Shown piece by piece: positions 8,412 to 16,903 of a stretch of DNA of 30,664 nt. The translations under genes and the position numbers were made by a program. How positions within the stretch are numbered: position 1 is the first letter of the stretch; each line of letters begins with the position of its first letter. Source of the DNA: Limisoma sp963590405 (GTDB taxonomy: Bacteria > Bacteroidota > Bacteroidia > Bacteroidales > Muribaculaceae); the NCBI GenBank assembly GCA_963590405.1, contig CAVAPE010000021.1, forward strand, positions 1 to 30,664, given 5' to 3'. The notes beneath the pieces were generated by a model. That model was given only the letters and a program-made list of their open reading frames with translations. It did no database searches and was not told the DNA's origin.

Positions 8412-9176
8412 TTATTTGTTGCGTTTAAGTAGTTCTTTGGCGAGTTGCATGTGGCTGGTAGCGCCGCGGCTTGTGGCATCGTAGAGGATGGCTGGCAGTC
8501 CGTGGGACGGCGCTTCCGACAAGCGGGTGTTGCGAGGGATTACGGTGTCGAACACCATGTCGCCGAAGTGTCCTTTCAACTCGTCGTAGATTTGGTTGGC
8601 AAGGCGCAGACGCGCATCGTACATCGTGAGGAGAAAACCCTCGATTTCGAGTTGCGGATTGAGTTTCGACTTGATGATACGAATGGTGTTGAGCAACTTG
8701 CTAATGCCTTCGAGGGCGAAATATTCCGCCTGCACGGGGATGATTACCGAGTCGGCTGCCGTAAGGGCATTGACGGTGATAAGTCCGAGCGACGGAGAGC
8801 AGTCGATAATCACAAAGTCATAGTTGCCGCGCACTTCCTCAAGAAGGTTCTTGAGCACGCGCTCGCGGTTGGGCTTGCTGATGAGTTCAAGTTCGGCGCC
8901 CACAAGGTCGATGCGCGAGCCCACGAGTTCGAGTTTGTCAACGCAGGTTTTGCATTCAGCGCCGCGCAATGGATAGCCATCGACAAGACACTCGTAGATT
9001 GACGAGGTCATCTCCCGAGGGTCAACGCCGAGACCCGACGTGGCGTTTGCTTGAGGGTCGGCATCGACAATGAGCACTTTCTTGCCGATGGTGGCAAGCG
9101 ATGCTGCGAGGTTGATGGATGTTGTTGTTTTTCCGACGCCACCTTTCTGGTTGGCGATTGCGATAATTTTGCCCAT
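8412..9176 (-). CDS. parA: Chromosome-partitioning ATPase ParA (Soj)
   Basis: ParA is a deviant-Walker ATPase that forms ATP dimers on DNA and is displaced by ParB, moving the origin region. 254 aa, normal for chromosomal Soj-type ParA without an N-terminal HTH. The deviant Walker A is KGGVGKTT (11-18) with the signature Lys11. Walker A' is DADPQAN (38-44), and Walker B is in FVIIDCSPSLG. It is the first gene of the parA-parB-DUF5683-transglycosylase operon with its own upstream promoter, so autoregulation by ParA/ParB is possible. Confidence 0.97.
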   Translation of the reverse strand: MGKIIAIANQKGGVGKTTTSINLAASLATIGKKVLIVDADPQANATSGLGVDPREMTSSIYECLVDGYPLRGAECKTCVDKLELVGSRIDLVGAELELISKPNRERVLKNLLEEVRGNYDFVIIDCSPSLGLITVNALTAADSVIIPVQAEYFALEGISKLLNTIRIIKSKLNPQLEIEGFLLTMYDARLRLANQIYDELKGHFGDMVFDTVIPRNTRLSEAPSHGLPAILYDATSRGATSHMQLAKELLKRNK

Positions 9177-9197
9177 AATCAGTCTGTTTTACGACTG

Positions 9198-9228
9198 CAA
9201 AGGAATTACATTTAAGTGCAACCGCAAA
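9198..9228 (-). promoter_or_regulatory. Promoter of the parAB operon
   Basis: Minus strand TTTG (plus-strand CAAA 9225-9228), 19 nt, then TTCCTTTG (9198-9205), matching the TAnnTTTG -7 box at 7 of 8 informative-or-free positions. The leader would be about 15-20 nt. Confidence 0.55.
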
Positions 9229-9286
9229 ATGAAAAAGGCAAAAACCGCTCTAATTGTTAGTAACTCGCATGTTTTGTTAATAACTT

Positions 9287-9343
9287 CGATGTTCCACGGA
9301 TTATATAACAAGTTGTTAACAAGTTATAGTCTGTGGAACATCG
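9287..9343. repeat. Inverted repeat of two parS-like half sites upstream of parA
   Basis: CGATGTTCCAC (9287-9297) and its exact reverse complement GTGGAACATCG (9333-9343) are separated by a 35-bp AT-rich core containing TTATATAAC and GTTGTTAAC. TGTTCCAC is the half-site of parS-type palindromes (canonical TGTTCCACGTGGAACA), so the element looks like a parS split by an insert. It lies about 60 bp upstream of the parA promoter. It could bind ParB, form a cruciform or RNA hairpin, or be unrelated to partition. Confidence 0.6.
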
Positions 9344-9351
9344 TTAGTAAT

Positions 9352-9368
9352 ACCGCCGCAATGGCGGT
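9352..9368 (-). terminator. Possible weak hairpin terminator after the S41 peptidase
   Basis: ACCGCC (9352-9357) pairs with GGCGGT (9363-9368) around a 5-nt loop, about 20 bp past the peptidase stop. There is no T-run, so this is a weak call. Confidence 0.3.
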
Positions 9369-9388
9369 GGGTGCGGCTCTAAGCGCCG

Positions 9389-11020
9389 CTATTTCTTCAC
9401 TTTCACCTTGTTGGTGTAGGTGGCTTGCGGGCTCAGGAGTTTCTTGTAGCGAGAATCGTCGTTGATGATGCGCAATGCTTCCTGGAAGATGTCGTTTTTG
9501 TTGTTCACAATCTGGAAATATGCACTCGTGTTGTAGAGGTCGTTGGCTATGGCTGCCTTCACGAATGTGCGGAGCAACTCCTTGGATTTGGCGAATTGCT
9601 CTTCGTTGAGTTCCACCTTTTCTGCCTTTCCTGCCTCAACCATATCGTCGAGCATCTGGTCGGTCACCTCAAACTTCTTGATAAACGACTGCGCATCGGC
9701 GTAGGTCGACTTCAACTCGGCGCGGTTCTTGTCCACATAGCGCAACGCAAACTGGGGGATGATGCCTTTTGCCACGAGCAAGCGGTGATAGTCGGTGTAC
9801 TGCGTGGTGTCGAGCGGCACAAACACGTCGGGCATGATGCCTCCGCCGCCGTAGACAGTGCGGTGCAGGCGCAGGGTGGTGTACTTCAGGGAGTCGGCAA
9901 AATGGATGCTGTCGGCACTCTGGAGTTCGCCGTGGTTGTAGCGGTCGATGATGTCCTTGTCGTAGTCCTCGCGGTCGCCCTTGGTGTAAGGCTTCTGGAT
10001 GTTGCGTCCTGAAGGGGTGTAGTAGCGGGCAATGGTGAGGCGGAACGACGAGGAGTCGGGCAACATAAACTCACGCTGCACAAGACCTTTGCCGAAGGAG
10101 CGACGACCTACGACCACGCCTCGGTCCCAGTCCTGGATGGCACCTGAGAGAATTTCGCTCGCCGAGGCGGAGAACTGGTTAATCATCACCACCACTTTCT
10201 GCTTCTTGAACGTGCCAGTGCCGTCGGCATTGAGGTTCTGCCGCGGGCTCTTGCGCCCTTGGGTGTAGACAATGAGGTCACCCTTGGTGAGCATCTCGTT
10301 GGCTATCTGTGCTGCAATCTGCATATAGCCTCCGCCGTTATCGGTGAGGTCGAGGATGAGTTGCTCCATGCCCTGCCCTTTCAGGGTGTTGATGGCTTCC
10401 TTAAATTCCTTGTACGACGTGGCAGCGAAGCGCGACAGACGAATGTAGCCGGTCTTGCTATCTGCCATATACACGGCGTCAATGCTGTTGAGAGGAATAT
10501 TGTCGCGGGTGATGCGAAACTCCATCAATTCCTGACGGTCGCCGCGCTTCACCTTGATGTTTACCTTCGTGCCTTTCGGACCGCGCAGACGCTTCATGAT
10601 GTCGGTGTTCTTCATCTTCTGTCCGGCTATCAGGGAGTCGTTGACCATGATGAAGCGGTCGCCGGGCATGATGCCCACCTTCTCCGACGGGCCGCCGGCT
10701 ATGGTCTGCACCACATAGAGGGTGTCCTTCTGCATGTTGAACTGGATGCCGATGCCGCTGAAACTGCCCTGCATGGTTTCCTGGGTCGAGGTGGTTTCTT
10801 CCTTCGAACTGTAGGATGAGTGTGGGTCGAGGTCCTCAAGCATCTTCTTCACGGCACTCTCTACCACCTTCGACTCGTCGACCTCGTCGACATAGAGGTT
10901 GTTAATAACGTTCTCGACCATCATCAGTTTCTGCAACTGGTCGGACGACGAGTGCTGTGCCGATATGACAAACGCGGCGACTACAAAGGCTGCCGCCAAC
11001 AGGTATTTCGCTTTTTTCAT
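9389..11020 (-). CDS. C-terminal processing S41 peptidase (CtpA/Prc family) with PDZ domain
   Basis: 543-aa exported protease that cleaves periplasmic proteins near their C-termini. A signal peptide occupies about 1-21 (LLAAAFVVAAFVISAQ). An N-terminal helical region holds the DPHSSY motif (65-70) common in the family. A PDZ domain covers about 88-165 (FSGIGIQF, GIMPGDRFIMVND). The S41 domain follows at about 185-345, with LILDLTDNGGG (221-231), the Ser-nucleophile motif NQFSASASEI (281-290) and the catalytic Lys in SFGKGLVQ (Lys311). A further C-terminal domain of about 190 residues is rich in charged helices. Catalytic Ser/Lys are intact. It lies 16 bp downstream of coaD in the same direction. 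Confidence 0.94.
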   Translation of the reverse strand: MKKAKYLLAAAFVVAAFVISAQHSSSDQLQKLMMVENVINNLYVDEVDESKVVESAVKKMLEDLDPHSSYSSKEETTSTQETMQGSFSGIGIQFNMQKDTLYVVQTIAGGPSEKVGIMPGDRFIMVNDSLIAGQKMKNTDIMKRLRGPKGTKVNIKVKRGDRQELMEFRITRDNIPLNSIDAVYMADSKTGYIRLSRFAATSYKEFKEAINTLKGQGMEQLILDLTDNGGGYMQIAAQIANEMLTKGDLIVYTQGRKSPRQNLNADGTGTFKKQKVVVMINQFSASASEILSGAIQDWDRGVVVGRRSFGKGLVQREFMLPDSSSFRLTIARYYTPSGRNIQKPYTKGDREDYDKDIIDRYNHGELQSADSIHFADSLKYTTLRLHRTVYGGGGIMPDVFVPLDTTQYTDYHRLLVAKGIIPQFALRYVDKNRAELKSTYADAQSFIKKFEVTDQMLDDMVEAGKAEKVELNEEQFAKSKELLRTFVKAAIANDLYNTSAYFQIVNNKNDIFQEALRIINDDSRYKKLLSPQATYTNKVKVKK

Positions 11021-11036
11021 TTCTTATGTATATGTT

Positions 11037-11501
11037 CTAAATGTCGAATGTATAGCCTTCTGGCAGAAGGTCGGAGACGTCGCGACCGAAACTGATGAGT
11101 TCGCGCACTATCGACGAACTGATACTACCATATTCTGGAAGGGTGTAGAGCAGCACCGTTTCGAGCCCAGTGATGCGGCGGTTAACGTCGGCAAGGGTTT
11201 TCTCATACTCGAAGTCCTTGACCGTGCGCACGCCCCGCAGGATGAAGTGCGCCCCGCACTGCTCGGCTGCCTCGACGGTGAGTCCGCTGTAGGTTATCAC
11301 CTCCACCCGCGGCTCGCTGGCATAGAGGCGGCGGATGGCTTCCAGCCGGTCGATGTCGGAGAGCAGGGAGTGCTTGCCGCTGTTCATGCCCACTGCCACC
11401 ACAATCTTGTCGAAGAGTGGCAATGCGCGCTCCACTATTGAATGGTGCCCGATGGTAAAGGGGTCGAACGACCCAGGAAAAATGGCTATACGTTGGTTCA
11501 T
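11037..11501 (-). CDS. coaD: Phosphopantetheine adenylyltransferase CoaD
   Basis: CoaD transfers AMP from ATP to 4'-phosphopantetheine, making dephospho-CoA, the penultimate step of coenzyme A synthesis in the cytosol. At 154 aa it has the usual compact length. The nucleotidyltransferase signature is GSFDPFTIGHHSIVERA (10-26), with the T/HxGH motif at 16-19. The second ATP-binding motif is GSISSSIVREL near residue 130. It is 31 bp downstream of the topoisomerase IV gene and 16 bp upstream of the peptidase gene. Confidence 0.97.
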   Translation of the reverse strand: MNQRIAIFPGSFDPFTIGHHSIVERALPLFDKIVVAVGMNSGKHSLLSDIDRLEAIRRLYASEPRVEVITYSGLTVEAAEQCGAHFILRGVRTVKDFEYEKTLADVNRRITGLETVLLYTLPEYGSISSSIVRELISFGRDVSDLLPEGYTFDI

Positions 11502-11532
11502 GTCTTTTTCTCGTTTTTTGTATACTTCTATA

Positions 11533-13455
11533 CTAATGTGTCATGTCGAGGTTGTCGTTGTCCTCCACCACGAGGTTGTCCACGATGAAGAGTTGGCGCT
11601 CCATGGTGTTTTTGCCCATGTAGAATTCGAGCATCTCTTTCACGGAATCCTCTTTGCGGAGTTTCACCTGGTCGAGGCGCATGTCGGGACCGATAAAGTC
11701 CTTAAACTCCTCCGCCGAAATCTCGCCAAGACCTTTAAATCGTGTGATTTCCGCACTCTTACCGAGTTTCTTGATGGCACTTTCGCGCTCCTCGTCGCTG
11801 TAGCAGTAGTAGGTCTCGTCCTTGGCTCCCTTTTTCTTGCCGCGCGACATGTTTTTGTTGCGCACACGGAAAAGCGGCGTCTGCAAGATGTAGACGTGGC
11901 CTTTCTTCACAAGGTCTGGATAGAACTGAAGGAAATAGGTTATCATCAGCAGGCGGATGTGCATGCCGTCGACATCGGCATCGGTGGCGATAATCACCTT
12001 GTTGTAACGGAGATTTTCTATGCCGTCGGCTATATCGAGGGCGGAGTCGAGAAGATAGAACTCCTCGTTGGCCTTGATGTCCTTCTGCGACTTCTCGAAG
12101 GTGTTGAGCGGCTTGCCTCGAAGGGAGAACACAGCCTGTGTCTCCACGTTGCGCACCTTGGTGATGGTTCCCGTCGCTGAGAGGCCCTCGGTGATGAAGA
12201 GTGCCGTGTCGTCGCGGTTGTCGCCCTTTGAGTCGCAATAGTGCACGTGGCAGTCGCGCAGTTTCTTGTTGTTAAGGCTTGCCTTCTTGGCGCGTTCGCG
12301 TGTCTGCTTGGTCACGCCGGCAATGGCCTTGCGCTCCTTCTCTGACTCGAGGATTTTGTGGAGCATTATGTCGGCTGTCTGCGAATTGATGTGCAGATAG
12401 TTGTCGAGTTCGCGCTTGATGAAGTCGCCGATGAACTTTGCCACCGTGAGCGTGCCGTCGGGGCTCATGTCGCGCGAGCCGAGTTTGGTCTTGGTCTGCG
12501 ACTCAAACACTGGTTCCTGCACCTTGATACTGATGGCGGCAACCATACCGTTGCGGATGTCGGAGTATTCGAAGTTCTTGCCGTAGAACTCCTTGACGGT
12601 GCGCGACACGGCTTCGCGGAATGCCGTGAGGTGCGTGCCGCCCTGAGTGGTGTGCTGACCGTTGACAAAGGAGTAGTACTCCTCGCCATACTGGTTGGCG
12701 TGGGTTATCACCACCTCTATGTCGTTGCCCACGAAGTGCATCATCGGATAGAGCGGCTCGTTGGTCATGTTTTCCCTCAGCAGGTCCACAAGACCGTTGC
12801 GCGAATAGATGCGCATGCCGTTGTAGATGATGGCGAGTCCGGTGTTGAGAAACGAATAGTTTTTGAGCATCGTTTCCACAAACTCGCTGTTGTATTGATA
12901 GTTGATAAAGATGTCCTTGTCGGGGACGAACTTCACATAGGTGCCGTTTTCCTCGTCGGTAGGGCAAATGTCGCAGTTCTCGGTGATTTCGCCGCGGCTG
13001 TAGCGCACGGTCTTTTTCTCGCCGTTGCGGCACGAAGATATTTCAAAATAGGTGGACAGGGCGTTGGTGGCTTTCATGCCCACGCCATTCAGTCCGACGG
13101 ATTTCTTAAAAGCATCGGAATCGTACTTTGCGCCAGTGTTCATCTTCGACGACACGTCGACCACCGACTCCAAGGGGATGCCACGACCATAGTCGCGCAC
13201 CTCAACGGTGCCGTCGTCGCTGATGTTGACAATAATCTGCTTGCCGTAGCCCATGGCGTACTCGTCGATGGAGTTGTCGACCACCTCCTTGAGTATCACA
13301 TAGATACCATCATCGGAGTGCGAGCCGTCGCCGAGTTTGCCGATATACATGCCCGGACGCTTGCGGATGTGTTCCTTCCAGTCGAGCGTCTTGATGTCGT
13401 CGCTTGTATACTCAACCGCGGTGTTTTTCTGTTCTAAATCAAGTTCTTCTGCCAT
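11533..13455 (-). CDS. parE: DNA topoisomerase IV subunit B (ParE), GyrB-like type IIA topoisomerase ATPase subunit
   Basis: 640 aa, ATPase subunit of a type IIA topoisomerase that decatenates sister chromosomes. The GHKL ATPase domain has KEVVDNSIDE (catalytic Glu57, Mg-binding Asn61), DYGRGIPL (88-95) and GLNGVGMKATNALS (121-134). The transducer domain contains QHTTQGGTHLTAFREAV. The TOPRIM domain starts at ITEGLSATG (Glu423) and has DADVDG (492-497). A ParE-like GyrB_C end follows (TRFKGLGEISAEEF). The EGLSATG form in place of EGDSAGG, and the ATPase-domain sequence, favour the Bacteroidota ParE over GyrB. The partner subunit ParC is not in the window. The start is 12 bp after the lipoprotein gene. 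Confidence 0.92.
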   Translation of the reverse strand: MAEELDLEQKNTAVEYTSDDIKTLDWKEHIRKRPGMYIGKLGDGSHSDDGIYVILKEVVDNSIDEYAMGYGKQIIVNISDDGTVEVRDYGRGIPLESVVDVSSKMNTGAKYDSDAFKKSVGLNGVGMKATNALSTYFEISSCRNGEKKTVRYSRGEITENCDICPTDEENGTYVKFVPDKDIFINYQYNSEFVETMLKNYSFLNTGLAIIYNGMRIYSRNGLVDLLRENMTNEPLYPMMHFVGNDIEVVITHANQYGEEYYSFVNGQHTTQGGTHLTAFREAVSRTVKEFYGKNFEYSDIRNGMVAAISIKVQEPVFESQTKTKLGSRDMSPDGTLTVAKFIGDFIKRELDNYLHINSQTADIMLHKILESEKERKAIAGVTKQTRERAKKASLNNKKLRDCHVHYCDSKGDNRDDTALFITEGLSATGTITKVRNVETQAVFSLRGKPLNTFEKSQKDIKANEEFYLLDSALDIADGIENLRYNKVIIATDADVDGMHIRLLMITYFLQFYPDLVKKGHVYILQTPLFRVRNKNMSRGKKKGAKDETYYCYSDEERESAIKKLGKSAEITRFKGLGEISAEEFKDFIGPDMRLDQVKLRKEDSVKEMLEFYMGKNTMERQLFIVDNLVVEDNDNLDMTH

Positions 13456-13467
13456 CGCTTTACGCTT

Positions 13468-14556
13468 TTAGAGGTACTTTGCTACAGACGATTCGAGTTT
13501 CTTGATGTCGGTGACACGCTCGGCGATTGTGCCCTCGCGGTCGATGATGAAGATTGCTGGCAGCGAGCCGATGTTGTAGTTCATAAGGTTTTGCGATGTG
13601 CCGCCGGCGGCGTCAAACACCGTGGTCCACGGAAGGTTTTTGGCTGCGTCTTTCCATGTGAACTCAGAGTCGTCGTAGCCCACTTGGTAAATTGCAAGAC
13701 CTTTGTCGGCATATTTCTTGTAGATGTTGGCAAGGATGCGGTTAAATTCTGGCGATTGCTCGGCTGCGTAGGTGGTGAAGTTGAGCATCACTACCTTGCC
13801 GCCTTTTGCCAAGTCGCTCAACTTGCGCTCTGCGCCGTTCTCGTCCTTGAGCGCGATGTCGAAGTAGCCAATCTGGTTGGCTTGGAGGGTGTCGCCCGGA
13901 GCGACGTTGCGTGGCTGCATGCGTGCGCCAGCAAGATATTCGGCTTCCATATATTTTGCCAACGGGTTGCCGCTGCGGAATGTGCCATAGCCCGTAGCCA
14001 CTGCGCCGATAACCTTCAGGTCGGCAGCGTTGGATGGGTCAAACACGCGGTGACCGTCAACAACTTTCTCCACGGTGTAGTATGCCACGATGCTCGACGG
14101 GTCTTTGAGCAAACGCTCGGTGAGGGTGCGCTTAGTCTTGACGTAAGCAGGGTCGGTCACAGCCTTGCCCGACAACTGCTGCACGGCGGCATTGACCTCG
14201 GTGAGCCATTTAGCATTGTCGCTGCCCGAGAGGGTGTATTTTGTGTCGAAGTTGGCGGTGTCGGCGGTAAGCACTATGTGGTCGAGGCTGTCGATTGGCA
14301 CATAGGCATATTTGCCGTTGTATTCGAGGCGATAGACCTCAGGGAACTCAGGCGCTGCGCCTTCGTACTGGAACTCGCCTTTATCGTTGATTTCCACGGA
14401 GTCAAGGTTCACCCACACGCCGTTGTCGGTGCGTTGCACCACCATCTTTCCTTTGCCAGCGCCGGCGATTGTACCCTTGATTTCAAAACTGTTCTTGTTG
14501 CCGCAAGCATAGAGCAGCGCAACAAACATTGCGAATATATAAAGTAGTTTTCTCAT
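13468..14556 (-). CDS. Thioredoxin-fold lipoprotein lacking the CxxC active site
   Basis: 362 aa from the preferred start at 14556, which gives a lipoprotein signal (MRKLLYIFAMFVALLYAC, lipobox Cys18); the upstream ATG at 14631 would add 25 residues without signal character. A DUF4369-like N-terminal domain covers about 23-120 (FEIKGTIAGAGKGKMVVQRT). A middle helical part follows, then an AhpC/TSA-like thioredoxin fold at about 230-350 (GKVVMLNFTTY, LPAIFIID with cis-Pro333). The place of the redox CxxC, right after the LNF strand, reads TTYAAEQSP with no cysteine, so disulfide chemistry seems lost. It probably sits in the outer or inner membrane facing the periplasm. It is the first gene of the run leading into parE. 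Confidence 0.85.
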   Translation of the reverse strand: MRKLLYIFAMFVALLYACGNKNSFEIKGTIAGAGKGKMVVQRTDNGVWVNLDSVEINDKGEFQYEGAAPEFPEVYRLEYNGKYAYVPIDSLDHIVLTADTANFDTKYTLSGSDNAKWLTEVNAAVQQLSGKAVTDPAYVKTKRTLTERLLKDPSSIVAYYTVEKVVDGHRVFDPSNAADLKVIGAVATGYGTFRSGNPLAKYMEAEYLAGARMQPRNVAPGDTLQANQIGYFDIALKDENGAERKLSDLAKGGKVVMLNFTTYAAEQSPEFNRILANIYKKYADKGLAIYQVGYDDSEFTWKDAAKNLPWTTVFDAAGGTSQNLMNYNIGSLPAIFIIDREGTIAERVTDIKKLESSVAKYL

Positions 14557-14577
14557 TACTATATGGTTTTTCTGACC

Positions 14578-14585
14578 CAAAGTTA
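14578..14585 (-). promoter_or_regulatory. -7 box upstream of the thioredoxin-fold lipoprotein
   Basis: TAACTTTG on the minus strand is a perfect TAnnTTTG match, about 22 nt before the preferred start codon. No good TTTG is seen 19-21 nt further upstream. Its position supports the start at 14556 rather than 14631, because the latter would lie upstream of the promoter. Confidence 0.5.
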
Positions 14586-14661
14586 CATTTTTTCTTCGAA
14601 ACTCGCCACATTTCCAACCATTTTGCCCCAAATTGCCGCGGCTTGCGGTTCAAATAGGGCG

Positions 14662-14697
14662 AAAAAAAGGCTCGCAGCATCGAGGATGCCGCGAGCC
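14662..14697 (-). terminator. Strong intrinsic terminator of the amylase gene
   Basis: On the minus strand GGCTCGC pairs with GCGAGCC (plus 14669-14675 and 14691-14697), with an inner GCATC/GATGC stem, followed by seven Ts (plus-strand A-run 14662-14668). It starts about 25 bp after the amylase stop. Confidence 0.85.
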
Positions 14698-14722
14698 GAA
14701 TATTGTTGAGCGATTGCCGCCG

Positions 14723-16831
14723 TTATTTCTTCACGAATTTGCCACGGGCAACTGAGCCGTCGGCAAAGGCTACACTGTAGATGTAGAGACCGTTCTGGAG
14801 GTCGGCTACCGATACCGATGCGCCGTTTGCTTCAGCAACTTTCGCGCCACCCACTGAGTAGACTGCCACGTTGGCAACAGTCTTGTCGGCCTTCACGTTG
14901 AGCACGTCGGTTGCAGGGTTAGGATAGATAACCACCTGGCTGTCGCTAACGCTCTCCACGCCGCCTTGCGGAGTGAACTCGGTAACGGTGATGCTCTTGC
15001 CTGAAGTCTCATTCAGGCGATAGTAGTGCTTGCCGTAGCCAAGACCCTCGATGTCGACTGTCTGGTCGGTTGCGTTGTTGAAGATGATGTTGATTTCCGG
15101 ATTTGTTGTGCCGAAGTTGCGATAGTACATCGTCGAACCGTCGACAGTGGCTGTCTCGGTGAGTGCATCACCTGGCCATGAAGCGGAAACTGTTGCTGAA
15201 CTTGTCCAAGCGTAGATGTTGAACTTCGACCAACTTGCTGGTTTCTCTACATATACCTCGATTGGCTCGATAGATGTGATGTAGGTTGCTTCCTTGATAC
15301 CTGAAACGATTTTGCCGTCAACCACAACAACTGCTTTGAGTTTGGTGTTCTTGTTGATGTTGAGCACTGTGCCTGAAGCAACGTGTGTACCGTTTGATGT
15401 CGAAGGCGTTGTGCCGTCGGTCGTGTAGACAATTTCAGGATTGTTGAAGTTGGATGCGTTGTCGATGGTCATTGTCACGCTCACGCCGCCGGTGTATGTG
15501 CCGCCATCAGGTGAGAACGACAGTTTAGCCACGTCGTTTTCGAGGTCCTTGATGGCAACCTTTGTCCAGATGGCGTAGAGAGTGTTGCTTGCCACCTTGT
15601 CGGCATCGGTGTAGCCAGTCGGAGTGTAAGAGCCGCGACCAATCTTGATTACGAGTTCGCCGTTGGTGCCTGTCACCTTAGCCACGTAGCGGTTTGCCGA
15701 TGCTTCGAGCACGTTGACGTTGCTTTGGTTGGTCAAGCCCACCGACTTGCGGATGGCGATGAGTTTCTTAATGGCTGCTTTCTTGTCAATCCAGTGTTTG
15801 AAGAACACGCAAGGTGTACCTGGAGAGCAGAGCATGAAGGCATTGGCTGCCTCTACGTCGCCAGTAAAGATCTTGTCGCTTTCTTTATATGTATCATGGT
15901 TGTCGACAAATGTAACAGCATAGCGTTGGTAAGTGTCCATGTGGATAAGTCCTGCAGGCTGGTTAAGGCTGCCGTTGCGTTTCCACACGAGTTTCGAGAA
16001 GTCGTAGGATGGAAAGGCTGCGTTCAACGCCCACTTAAATTCGAAGTCGAAGGCGGCTGATGTGCGGCCAGTCTTCTCAATCCATGCGGTGGTGTTGTCG
16101 TAGTTGTCCCAGTATTCGCCTACGGAGTAAGGCATCTGGGCTGACTCGTTGTACATCTTTGTATAGATGCCGCTGTAACCCTTTACCATATCATAACGCC
16201 AGCCAGCGAAGCCGATTTCGTTTTTGAAGAAGTCGAGGTAAGCCTTTACAGCATTCTGCACTGCCACGTTGGTGTGGTCGAGGTCACGGCTGCCGTCAAA
16301 GTTGTCGCCGGTGTCGTAAGCGCCTGTTGGCTTTGGTTGACCCGATGCACTTGCCATCTCGTCGTTGCAGCAGATAGCATCAAGACCGAGTTTGTAGGTT
16401 ACACCTTTATATGTTTCTGTTGGGAAGTCGTACCAGTTTGTAGCACCGCTGCGGTGGTTGATTACCACGTCTTCAATGATGCCTGTGCCGAGCGACTTGA
16501 AGGTCTGCACCATCGACTTGAGTTCGGGGAGTGTACCGAACGACGAGTTGAAGTTGCTGAACCAGTACACAGGGTCGTAGCCCATCGAAGGATTTGATGC
16601 TGACTTGCCGGCATTAGGCACCCAAATCAAGTCGAAATACGACGAGAGTTCTGCAGCCTGCGACTGAAGCACTGACCACTTGGATTCCTTGTAAGAATCC
16701 CAATAAAAGCCCTGAAGCATTACGCCGCCGTAGTTAGCCGGCCAAGCGTATTCACCTTCTGCCTTTACCTGCGGCGCACACAACAACAACGCCACTACCG
16801 GGAGAAGTAATTTTGAAAAGATTTTTCTCAT
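14723..16831 (-). CDS. Secreted GH13 alpha-amylase with starch-binding module and T9SS sorting domain
   Basis: 702 aa. A signal peptide spans about 1-24. The GH13 catalytic domain covers about 30-425: region I DVVINH (121-126), region II GWRYDMVKG with nucleophile Asp214, region III VGEYW with acid/base Glu239, and region IV FVDNHD with Asp313, all intact. A chitobiase-like C-terminal module (CHB_HEX_C_1 type; YTTDGTTPSTSNGT) lies near 435-520. Next is a CBM26-like starch-binding module at about 526-620 (ASWSKFNIYAW and SWPGD). A T9SS type A sorting domain at about 633-702 starts with VVIYPNPATDVLNV and ends KFVKK. It should hydrolyse alpha-1,4-glucans outside the cell or on its surface after export by Sec and type IX secretion. 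It is a single-gene unit with its own promoter and terminator; no SusC/SusD pair is in the window. Confidence 0.95.
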   Translation of the reverse strand: MRKIFSKLLLPVVALLLCAPQVKAEGEYAWPANYGGVMLQGFYWDSYKESKWSVLQSQAAELSSYFDLIWVPNAGKSASNPSMGYDPVYWFSNFNSSFGTLPELKSMVQTFKSLGTGIIEDVVINHRSGATNWYDFPTETYKGVTYKLGLDAICCNDEMASASGQPKPTGAYDTGDNFDGSRDLDHTNVAVQNAVKAYLDFFKNEIGFAGWRYDMVKGYSGIYTKMYNESAQMPYSVGEYWDNYDNTTAWIEKTGRTSAAFDFEFKWALNAAFPSYDFSKLVWKRNGSLNQPAGLIHMDTYQRYAVTFVDNHDTYKESDKIFTGDVEAANAFMLCSPGTPCVFFKHWIDKKAAIKKLIAIRKSVGLTNQSNVNVLEASANRYVAKVTGTNGELVIKIGRGSYTPTGYTDADKVASNTLYAIWTKVAIKDLENDVAKLSFSPDGGTYTGGVSVTMTIDNASNFNNPEIVYTTDGTTPSTSNGTHVASGTVLNINKNTKLKAVVVVDGKIVSGIKEATYITSIEPIEVYVEKPASWSKFNIYAWTSSATVSASWPGDALTETATVDGSTMYYRNFGTTNPEINIIFNNATDQTVDIEGLGYGKHYYRLNETSGKSITVTEFTPQGGVESVSDSQVVIYPNPATDVLNVKADKTVANVAVYSVGGAKVAEANGASVSVADLQNGLYIYSVAFADGSVARGKFVKK

Positions 16832-16871
16832 AAGAATATAGGTTAGATTCTAAAGTAATTTGATTAGTTTA

Positions 16872-16903
16872 CAAATGTATTTCTTCTTTTTCAAACAAAC
16901 AAC
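16872..16903 (-). promoter_or_regulatory. Promoter of the amylase gene
   Basis: The minus strand has TACATTTG (16872-16879), a perfect TAnnTTTG box. Upstream are repeated TTTG/GTTG elements (plus CAAA 16892-16895 and 16896-16899; CAAC 16900-16903), giving spacings of 12, 16 or 20 nt. Predicted leader is about 35 nt. Confidence 0.65.

Noticed and set aside
12179..12210. EGLSATG instead of EGDSAGG in the TOPRIM domain as a defect
   Set aside because: The catalytic Glu and DxD motif are present and this variant is a feature of Bacteroidota ParE as I recall it.
12358..13437. 359-codon plus-strand frame opposite topoisomerase IV, and 318 codons at 13591-14547 opposite the lipoprotein
   Set aside because: Antisense shadows of conserved genes; low-complexity His/Val composition and no start signal.
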